Positions 11,688 to 22,800 of a stretch of 37,010 nucleotides of DNA are shown here, in pieces. The stretch is from Schoenoplectus triqueter (Eukaryota > Streptophyta > Magnoliopsida > Poales > Cyperaceae): positions 1 to 37,010 of the forward strand of contig CAXKVV010001694.1 in NCBI GenBank assembly GCA_964058805.1. The letters are read 5' to 3'. The position numbers and the translations under genes were made by a program. The notes below the pieces were generated by a model. The model saw only the letters and a list, made by a program, of their open reading frames with translations, was not told the origin of the DNA and searched no databases. Position 1 is the stretch's first letter; every line of letters starts with the position of its first letter.

Positions 11688-12991
11688 TATGTTTGTTTTG
11701 TTCTCTGTACAAGATATGTATATAAAGCTATACACATTAACTTCCTGCTTACTGATACAATTTGTTAAATTGACATGATTAAATTAAATCATCTTTTATT
11801 CTGGAAAAGTTATCAGCGGAGCCTTCTATATAATTAATGCTCTGTAAAAGATTGTGTAGAGTGTGTGTACACTGTGTATATAGCATGCATTAAACTAGCT
11901 TTCTTGTACTTGGCTCCGAAGAAAAGTAACAACTATATAATTAATAAATATCATACATTTTAAGTCTTATAATACTGCCTATTTATTTGGTCTTTCTTTC
12001 CCTTTTTTTAAATGTTGTTCAAAAATCAAAACCAAGGTTGCCATCTTTTGTATTGGCAGCTGGAAGTCAACAATGGTTACATCACATCTAGCTTTGTCTT
12101 TGTACACCTCCCCAGGTATTAGGTAAATTATAAATGCTAAATTATACTATAAACAAGTCTCTGGTTAGAGGCATCTCTATAAACAGAACATTCCTTCACA
12201 GAAGGAAAGATTTCTTCTATTCTTATATCAAAGCTGGTTTGATACTTTCAGTTCCTTCGCCTGTCAGTCGCTATCTACACAATAGGCCGCATTTTTTTTT
12301 TGTAACCATTTATTTATTTTTTCTTATGATTTTTAATGATTGCTCTAAAAATAAGTAATCAATGCAACTCATTATAGAATTATAATCGGAAAATTGTTGC
12401 AGTACCAATAGCTCTAGCTACTTCTTTGTTCTAAATGTCATGATAGAGTAAAGAGGTCAATGTTAAATTCTTAATCCAGAATGAACTGCTGAGACTGCTC
12501 GGATTGCTACAGGACATTATAAGTTTCTTTTCTCAAAACCTTTTTTTCCCAAAGAAATACGGCATATAGCTCAGAACAGAATTCATTAATTTAAACTTCC
12601 CTGGTTCGACATCGACGCGCAACAACAGAAAAGTAACAGAACTAACTGCTTTGAAATAATTAACCTTTTTTTTTAAAGTTCATTTATATGTTCACGATCT
12701 GTTCCAGAATGATAATCTATATATAATATAATGTAAAAGGCCACAGAAATCCGGGGTCATTACTTGTTGCTATTAACTTTTACAAAGCTTTACTATCACC
12801 ACTGAAAGGCAGAACCCACAATTCAATGAGAATAGGAGTTTTCTTCATAACCACCAATTCAATGCAGCTGATATTAATGACCTAACAACTAGCTATATGG
12901 TAATTATATACTTATCGGGTTCCTTCTATATTGCTTCCGCATTTTTTCCAAAAAAATACAAGACTGTCAGAAACAATGCATTTGCATGCTT
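11688..12991. other. Intergenic between convergent PIN8-like and AMY3 genes
   Basis: The 3' ends of two convergent genes face each other here, so both 3' UTRs should lie inside. The one further item I recognise is the relic of a PIN last exon near 12378. Other open frames in this stretch have no support. Confidence 0.45.
12341..12438 (+). pseudogene. Relic of a PIN gene last exon
   Basis: At 12375-12435 the sequence TAG then AATTATAATCGG...GCAGTACCAATAGCTCTAGC parallels the true last exon of the PIN8-like gene (TAG then GATTATTATTGG...GCAGTACCAATAGCACTAGG at 11591-11637). The AVPIAL peptide is conserved. The preceding intron also looks similar (TTTAATGATTGC at 12350-12361 and 11547-11558). 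An internal indel breaks the frame. I infer a decayed partial tandem copy of the PIN 3' end; the other exons are not recognisable. Confidence 0.6.
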
Positions 12992-15900
12992 TTATGAGGC
13001 TTCCCAGACCTTGTAGTTGCTTCCCTCAGCAGCCACAGACCAATTATTGGATCCATTTTCGGGCTCGTAAAATCCTGGACCAATTTTCATTGCTAATTTT
13101 CCGTCTATCTCAGCTGCATACACATCCCTCTCTGCCTTTATTATCTTAACCTATAAAAGACAATATTGGCAAACAAATACCATTAAAAAAACTTTGTTTG
13201 CCAAATGAAAAAATAATCGAAATAACAAGGTGCCATATCTATATTTCCAAGTTTTAGTACCACTCTCTTCCCCAAATAGAGGAGGTATTCAGGAAGGTTA
13301 TTTTTTCCTTGAGAAAATATAAATACAAACATTGAAAAGTTTTAAGTTTTTTCAGGATGTGATTTGATAGTCTTGTACAGCATAAAAGACAGATCTTATT
13401 TCCAAATGTGTAAAAAGCAGATACCGTGCTTCTACAGTTGATCATATTTTGGCGCCTAAGAGAGATCAAGCGGCGAATCTCATGCTCATAGCTAGAGAAG
13501 ACATGGTCGAAGAAAACAGAAGGTGTGCCTGGGTGCGTTAGTATGTATGCATAACCTTGCATCTCTTTTCCTCCCGGGAATCTCCAATGACCCTATTTTA
13601 TTATCAGATAATTGGTTACAGTGATTCTATCTCCTAGAAGATCCACCTGTGAGGTTCTACAGTAAGGTCCAAAACAAGGAACATATGCTAATAAGCTGTT
13701 ATCAACACTAAAAAACATGGGAAACCATTAAATAGAAACTGTAGGATCCACGAGAATACCAAACCAGTACTGTATGATATTGACATCTAATTGTGGTGTT
13801 TACTAAATGGTGGAGATATTCAATCTCATAGCATTGCAACATCCTACAACTGTGTTGGTACCAAAACAATCAGTATCATGCAGGTAAAGAGTTGCATGCT
13901 CGTAAGAAAATCCAGAGGAAGATACCTGTGTGGAGCCCGTGTCATGATTTTCAATAAAGGTGACAGCACGCGATGGCCACCACCCAACTACGCCTGGTGG
14001 CTTCCCCTTCTCATCTGATAATCTCCAGTACTCACACCTCTCTAGTGCCTAAATACAGCAACACCGTCTCTCAGTTACAAGCTAAGTTGGAGATAAATGT
14101 GCAAACTCAATTGCTATACAAAGCATCAATATGGAACCAAGCAATAAACAGAAATTTTTTTGGTGCTTGGCCAACATAAGCTAAGCATGGTACATGAAAA
14201 AAAACTCCATTTAAACAATTTAGAAAAATAATTAAGAGTTCGAATAATCCTCTTAATATAAACAAATAAATATCAACCCCCAACATCATCATCATTATAA
14301 TAATAAGTATAATTATTCTTTTTTTCTCCAACTTTAGCTTAGTTGGCATGATAGGAATTAGGAACTAAATATCAAACCAAGCAATATGCAGAAGTTTCTC
14401 ATACAACAGTAATACCCAAGATACAAATTTGGTTCCAGAAAAGGTTTGAAAGTCAATATAGAGTACTTACACAATGAAGTATTCCTTTAGTTGTCACATC
14501 AAAAGCACCTGCAGTCCCATTGGTAGCATTTATCCAGTCAACGATTCTCTGCCTGTGTGCATTTTGGTTGTAATCCATATCACCGTAGGTGTAACTGAGA
14601 GAATCCCAATACTCCCCGACAGCAAAGTAGGGTTCACTGGCCACTAAGTAATCCTTTACATAACCACCCCAAAAGCCACGCACAAAGTCAAGGCGCCAAC
14701 CATCATATCCAATCTCATTCCTATTGGAAAACGTATAAGCCACAAAAGTTATACTAAGCAAGGCTTCAGAACTCATAATAAAATTAAAATATAAATGATC
14801 TAAGCAAGTAAAAAGTTAAAAAAATGAGAATACAACCAACTTACCTTAACCAGCGAAGCCACTCTTTGAGATCTTTTCTGACGAACTCTTGTGAGTGATC
14901 AATGTTTGGTGCTGCATGGAAGTTATCCCCACTACTCTTGTTGCCTCGTCCCTGAAATTGAACAATCAATAAATTCTGTCCAGTTAGTATTGATGGACTG
15001 AAAATATTAGTATATCACACCAATACCAATGATCAGATCCAAGAGGCAAGGAGCATAATCAACTTCAGAAGACCCATTAGTAATGCAGCATTAGTACTTT
15101 TTAAAGGAGCAAGGTGATCGTTATAAACAACACTATAAAAATGTAATATTAGGATACCAGACCTGTACCAGTAATCAGATCCAGCAGACTCAGAACTTTT
15201 GAGGGCGTCTGATACGTTCTCTTACCAAAATGCAAAGTTCAAGTCTTACAGTAATTATGTATACAAAGATAAAAAAAATATTAAAAGTATTTTAGATGCT
15301 AGTTTTGCAAATTAAATAGTATAAATTATATGACACTTTCATTTCTTTACTATCTTTGAATGTTCAAGCCTAATGATGATACCCTAAATGCTAACACAAG
15401 AGACCTATAGTGTAGCAAGAGCAAAATTTTTGAGGTGTTTTTGCCATCAGGATCATAATTAACATAGTACAAATGTGTGTAGAGTTTTTGAATCATAATG
15501 AGTAAACAAGACACATTTGTAGAAGTGAAAATATCTATGGTAGTTCTGTGTGAAATTATCATAATCGAAGTGCTACAACTGATTGCAGTTTTGGAAATAG
15601 TGCAACTTTTTAATGACTGCTGTTAATCCACAGACCGGGGACCAACAGATGCTAAAAATCAAAGGCATAAACTCCCTATCCAGGAGGCTTAATACTCCAA
15701 GAAAATGATTCCAGCAATTGGCAAAATGAAACACTAACAACAACAAAAACATAATGAAACATTTGCGGCGACTTTTGACTGCTTAAAACAACAAGAACAA
15801 GGATAGTGAGTAAGCTTCCTCACAGTTTGCTAACAATGACTTATAAAACTTAATTTCTTCCCTTGTTATGTCTATCCTTTTCACAGATATAGCAGAACTT

Positions 15901-16861
15901 GTCTGCGCATATGTCACTTTAAAAACAAAAGGATAGGAAGGGGAAAAGAATGCTTCTAAACAACATGCTCTAGTCTGAAAAAGCAATCAAACTAAAATTA
16001 ATGTTGAATCAGTACCTCAAGTACCTGTTTCTTTACCCTCAAAAGAAAAAAGTACTTGTTCCTTAACTTGGTGCTGGGACTTAATATAAGTAAATTTCTT
16101 CAAGGTAAGAGTTCAAGAATATCAATAAAAGTTGCCATGTGGAAAGCACATAATACTACCGATCACAAAGTTTGCGGTAATTAACAGGGCCCAAAGTTAA
16201 CAGGCTCGAGTTTTAACCTGAAAATGGGGGTCATCAGCAACAACAGCTCGATCATCCCAATTCAAACGACCCCCAAAAATATTCCAAATTCCATTTGCAT
16301 TGCGAGAACTGGCACATCTGTGGTTTAGGACCACATCACCAAGAACCTTTATTCCCACCTCATGGAATTTATTCACTATTTCCTTCAACTCTTCCATGTT
16401 CCCATACCTAATATAAATTATTTGAGCAACAAAAGGTAAGTGAATAAATGGACAAACTCAATAAGCTCAAGGTGTACTCTGTATGCCTTCTTTTGATAGG
16501 GTTTTCTATGTAAACTGCACAACATGCTGCAAATATTCTCTTTATATAATAAAAGAAATGGAGGGGCATGCAGTTATGGTGGTCATCTGTTTGCATGTAG
16601 GTAAATCATATTTTGAGGTCCCCAAGGGCAGACAATATATAAATTAATAAGCCTAAATATTTGCAACATTATCAGGTTCATGTTCTGGACTTCCGATGTG
16701 CCTGAGAGTGGTGATGTGCTTTTGTTGGTATGTGTTCTGTCTTCTTGTTCCTTTGTTCATATGTGGTTTTGTGTCAATGTGTACAGTATGCAGGTTTCTT
16801 TGCATATCAAGGTGCACAATTCTTTTTTTTTTCTTTTTGGTGTCTGCTTGCCACTGGGTGC

Positions 16862-16897
<36 letters not shown>

Positions 16898-19800
16898 ACT
16901 GACCTGGAGTTCAAATTATACAAATCTGTTGGCATGTAACCCTCAGGAGAGACTGATTCAGTAGGAGGTGGTAACCATACAATGCTAAATCCGAGCTCAG
17001 CCAACAGCTTTACTTTTTCTCCCAACTCATGGTACCACCGGCCTGACTTATTTGACTCCCAATTGAACCCCTGACACAAGATCTCATATCCATTTCCTGT
17101 GCCAGAACTAACCACCACCTTAGTAGGTGATGCTGTGGTGTCACCAGCATCGTCCAACTCTTGAGGTTTCTCCACAAAGCTTACTGTTGAGCTTCTAAAA
17201 ATTTTATATGCTTCAGCCACTAGTTTCTCTATCTCCTGTAAGATGTTGTTATGTTCTTCCTCAGTTTTCTGGGCTTTGTCCTTCTGTGATGATATGTCAT
17301 CAGATAGGTTTCTAATCCCATTTATTATATTCTTCGTGTACCCGGTCATGCCAGCATCAGTAGATCTGTCCACAGAAGAGACCGCAACTTGTTTTTCTTC
17401 TACCTCTTCTTCATCACTTGAGATTTGATTTTTTATGGGTATGCAGAAATCTCTACCCATATTATTTACCCAAGTATACTCATCCAGCTTTAGAACAAAG
17501 ACTAGCCCTCTGACTTCCTTATTTAACTCAAATGAGACCCTGTTGCCTAAACCCAAAGATTTTTGCTGCCAAAAGAAGGGGAAAAGTAATGGTTATAGTT
17601 CTCATATCGGAGTGTTGCAAGTGCATTTGAGTTCTAAAAGGGAACAAATTTAAAATCATAAAAAAGAGAGTACAATGGAACGCTAAAAGAAACATTTCAT
17701 ATTTGTAAGGGAAGGGTGCAAGGTAATATTTTCAATGACAAAATAAGTCAGCTTATTCCTGCATTACCTCTAGAAGAGTTTGAAGGGCATTTTTGCGAAG
17801 ACGTTTTGTGGCCATTGGGTAAGGTGGTGGAGGCACATGCCAATTCTCAGTCTCATCCATATATACACCCCAATGCAGAACAACATGTCCTGGTATATCC
17901 GTATCAAGTTCCACAATATTTTTATCTGATTTTTTCTCAGTTTTACGCACTGTAACACTCATGGAATTTTGAACAGGCTCTTCTTTTACAATGGTATAAT
18001 CTTCATTATAAGCAACAATAGGTTTTTTGATGGAAGTGTCTATATTATCTTTGAAAATGAGGCCAGGTGCAGACTCTTCATGTTTTTGTAGCATGTTGGA
18101 TATTTGTTCAAATGCCCCTGGGAAAAGACCAAATTAGGAAAGGATCAGGGCCCTGCTTTAAGATATGATAGCTAGAATTATTCAAAAGATTTTTTTTTTT
18201 CACTCGTACACTAGCACGTAACATGTGGAAGATTTTTTTTTTTTTTGCTGTTAAATATGCATGAATTACTGCATATAGCTCTTGTCAAACTTATACCTTT
18301 TGGTGTTTAATTTGATGTTTCCTTCACCAATTGACAACCTATCCAATGTCAGACTTTCTAATATAATTAAGCAAATAATATGTAACTTCAACCTGGCCAG
18401 ATGTTAAAACTTTTTTTCCCACTCAAGGTGATTCCATCTTGGGAAAAACCTCTCAATGGCACTCTAAAGTCTCTCCCTTTATTATGAAACCACCTCCCGG
18501 TTTCCTCTTCCTAGTATAAATAAAAAAACACAGAAACTTTAGATATTAGCTAATTTCCTGGATATCACTCATAAAAGGTAATTTACAACAAAAGAAGAAA
18601 ATCAGAGAACATAAGCACCACTTTGTCTAGTGTTGTACAAGTACTGGTTTCAATAATCATTTTGGAGCTGGTCATATTAAGATGTTTAAGCATTAATTAA
18701 TTTCTCAAATAGCCTAAACTCAATGAAGAAACCGAAATGCAAAAAAAATATGAACCAGTACGCACTAGATCCAAAGGGACTAAAACATATTCAAGTTAAT
18801 AACTGCAAGGACTCTACAATTACCAAAATTGTATATTACCTTCAGAACAAAATTAATGGCCACAATAGATGTATCACCATCAATTTCAATTTTCACTTCG
18901 CTTACTGGTTGACCATCTGAGCGTGCTCTACTAGGTGTTTCAATAGCATAATCCTGAAAAAAGGATATACATTCCAATGAATAGCTTAGTTAATCTGCCA
19001 AATCATTACTGGAATGGCCTTTTTGCATATTGTCGTTGTTTGGAAATTAACATGAACTCATGTGATCAATACTTAATATTAATCTACTTGATGTTGTGTT
19101 ACTGCTTTCTTGTGGGCCCCACAGATGTATGGAGGTACTCTATTTGTTAATGCACTAAACTGTTTGGTCCCAGAAAGAAGAAAAAAACGAAAGGAGATTC
19201 TACTCTATACACACATCTATATGTATGAAATCTTCATATCGAATAATATTAAATTGATTGCTACATTACTAAGAATTGAAAGTGCTGGAAAATTTTGATT
19301 TGATTATCTTCTATTCTTCTCCACTGTTTTACCTTAACATTATAAAGTTAAGTTACATTTACATTTAGAACCCTAAACTATTTGATATTACATTTGCAAT
19401 TATTATTGCTTCTATTCTAACTTTACAACACTCCCCCTCAAGATGAACAATATATATTTTTCAAGTTCATCTTGTTAATTACATTGGAGAATTCAACAAC
19501 GTGTAATCCCTTCGTGAATATATCAGCTAATTGTTCAGTGGTCCGGACAAATGGAAGACACATAATTCCACTGTCAATTTTCTCTTTAATAAAGTGACGA
19601 TCGATCTCCACGTGTTTTGTTCGATCGTGTTGCACCGGATTATTCGCAATACTGATTGCCGTTTTGTTGTCACAGTACAACATAATTGGATCTTTCTCAC
19701 TTAGTCCCAATTCAAGCAACACCCTTTGCAACCACACTCCCTCACTGACACCAAGAGCCATTGCACGATACTCGGCTTCCGCAGTTGACCTCGCCACCAC

Positions 19801-22800
19801 GTTCTGTTTTTTTCTTCTCCATGAAACCAAGTTTCCACCAACAAATGCGCAATGACCTGAAGTTGATCTTCTATCATCCTGACAACCAGCCCAATCTGCA
19901 TCTGTATACACTTCTACTCTCATGTGCCCTTTCCTCTCGAAGAGTAACCCTCTTCCAGGGCAACCCTTGAGATACCGAAGGATTCGATATACAGCCTCCT
20001 GGTGCACAACTCTAGGATCATGCATATAACGACTCATAACACTCACAGCATAACTAATGTCTGGTCGAGTGTGTGATAGATAAATAAGTCTTCCCACAAG
20101 TCTTTGGTACCGTTCCCGATCTACTTGGTCACTTACACCTCCTTTCAACCCGTGATTTGGGTCAATTGGTGTATTGGCTGGTCGGCATCCAAGCATCCCT
20201 ACCTCATGTAGCAACTCTAAGATATATTTCTGTTGAGAAAGAAAGACTCCCTTTGGTGAACTGGCAACTTCAATGCCCAAAAAATAACGTAAAGCACCGA
20301 GGTCTTTCATCTCAAACTTGGTGGCAAGACTATCCTTAATTCTCCCCATCTCCATTGTATCATTGCCGGTGAGCACAATGTCATCAACATACACTATAAG
20401 AACACACAATTTCCCCCCATTTCTCCGAATGAACATTGTGTGATCGGCATTGCTTTGTAGATATCCTTCTTTAATCACCACCTTTGAAAACCTATCAAAC
20501 CAAGCTCGGGGGGATTGTTTCAACCCGTACAAGGAGCGTTTCAACCGGCAAACTTTGCCTGCCACTTGTTCATTATCAAACCCCGGAGGCAATTCCATAT
20601 ACACTTCTTCCTTCAAGTCTCCATGGAGGAAAGCGTTTTTCACATCTAATTGGTGTATATTCCACCCGAAATTCACCGCACATGAAATGAGAGTACGTAC
20701 AGTGTTCATTTTGGCCACTGGAGCAAATGTTTCCTCATAATCTATCCCGTATGTTTGTGTGTATCCTTTGGCTACCAATCTCGCTTTGAGCCTATCCAGC
20801 TTTCCTTCGGGGTTGTGCTTCACTGTGAACACCCATTTACACCCAACGGTTTTCTTCCCATCTGGTCTTGGAATAATTTCCCAAGTGCCATTTTTTGAGA
20901 GGGCCCTCATCTCTTCAACCATAGCTGCTTTCCACATCGGATCCTGCATAGCTGTTTTCCAATCACAAGGAACACTAACAGAATGCAAGGAGGTGGTAAA
21001 AGCTTTGAAAGCTGGTGATAATTTGTCAAGAGAAACAAAATCTGAAATCGGGTGTGAGGTTGAGGGTTCATTACCCCCTTCTAGAGTGCACAATTTGATT
21101 CCCTTTCTTTGAGTAATAGGGAGATGCAAATCAGAGATAGGAGTGTTACCTAAATTTATGGGTAGAACGGAGCTATCGACAAGCGGAGGTGATTGGTGTT
21201 GGTCTTCTATTCGGTGTTGTTGCTTGATCTCATTCCGACGGGTTCGGACATAATGCTTCTCAAATGGTGGGATAATACCCGAGTCTATACCCGAGTAAAC
21301 CGGGTCTATCACGACCAATGATTCTTTTTGTTCTCCTCTAGTGTCAATTAACTCACATTCTTCTACCCCCTCTCTTTCCTTAGTTTCATCTGTCTCCCCC
21401 TCTCGACTAGCCTCACTAGTCGTGTTCACATAAGAAATAGGGACGATATCGAGGAGATCATTTAGTACTGTTGATGAACCCGCGGGAACACCCGCAGAAG
21501 AGAAGTATGATTCAGACTCACGAAATGTCACGTCCATACTCTCATACATCCTCTTTTTCACTGGATCATAACATCGATATCCCTTCTTTTCTCTCGAGTA
21601 ACCCACAAAGACACACTTATGGGCTCGATAATCCAACTTGCTAATCCCCGGGGTTGTATTGTGAACAAATCATACACACCCAAAAGTTTTAGGAGATACC
21701 TTGAATGCATTCTTGCCTGTGAGGATCTCAAGTGGCGTGCGAAACTCTACCGCTCTCAACGGCATTCTATTGATCAAATAAACTGCGGTCTTAGTTGCTT
21801 CTCCCCATAAATACCGAGGTACATTCATCGAGAACAATAGACACCTGGTAACCTCCAAAATATGTCTATTCTTCCTTTCTGCTACTCCATTTTGCTCGGG
21901 AGTATTCACACAAGTTGTTTGATGAATAATGCCTTCACCCTTTAGAAATTCTTGCATTGATTTGTTAGTATATTCTGTACCATTGTCAGACCTAAGTATC
22001 TTCACTCTTTTCCCATATTGGGTTTCGAGCATCTTATGAAAGTTTCGGAAACAATCTGGAACTTCACTCTTACTACGCATCAAAAACAACCAAGTTACTC
22101 TGCTACAACAGTCAATAAATGTAACAAACCAACGAAAGCCAGAGGCTGAAGCAATACGAGAAGGTCCCCAAACATCAGAATGTATAGTATCGAAACAATT
22201 TAAACTTCTATTGCCATGTGAAGGGTACATAGTTCTGGTATGCTTTGCAAACTCACAAGCATCACACACTAACATACTCCTACTACATTTCTTAAACAAA
22301 ACAGGGAATATCCTTTCAAGAGCACTAAAAGACATGTGTCCTAACCGACGATGCCACAAAATCATCTCCATTTCAGGATTTTCCGCAAAATATGCCTTCA
22401 CATCCAAACACTCGGCTCCTTGCTCGAGTCTATATAAGTCTTCAGTTCTCTTACCAATACCAATCACCTTGCCCGTCTTTAGCTCCTGCACAACAACATG
22501 GGAGGGAGACAAAGAGATAATGCAATTAAGATCATCGACCAATTGGCTAACGGACATGAGATTGTTTGTGAAATTTGGTACATGAAGGACCGAGGAGAGC
22601 TGTATGTCGGGGGTACATGTTACATTTCCAATTCCTGCTATTGAGCAAAAGGTACCATCGGCTGTTTGGACTTTTTCTTTGCCTGAGAGCGGTTTATAAG
22701 ATTTAAACACAGTAGGATCCGGGGTCATGTGTTGAGAGGCTCCTGAATCAACAATCCAGGTTTTGTCTACACTAATTTTGGTAGCCAAACCTCGTACGAC

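Noticed and set aside
13254..13562. A stand-alone 102-aa minus-strand ORF
   Set aside because: It is AMY3 exon 12 running on into the following intron after the donor at 13424.
16807..17556. A separate 249-aa gene on the minus strand
   Set aside because: Its apparent start is TTG, not ATG. It is AMY3 exon 7 read through into the intron microsatellite (the SLSLSLSL tail). The exon boundaries at 17565 and 16904 restore the gene.
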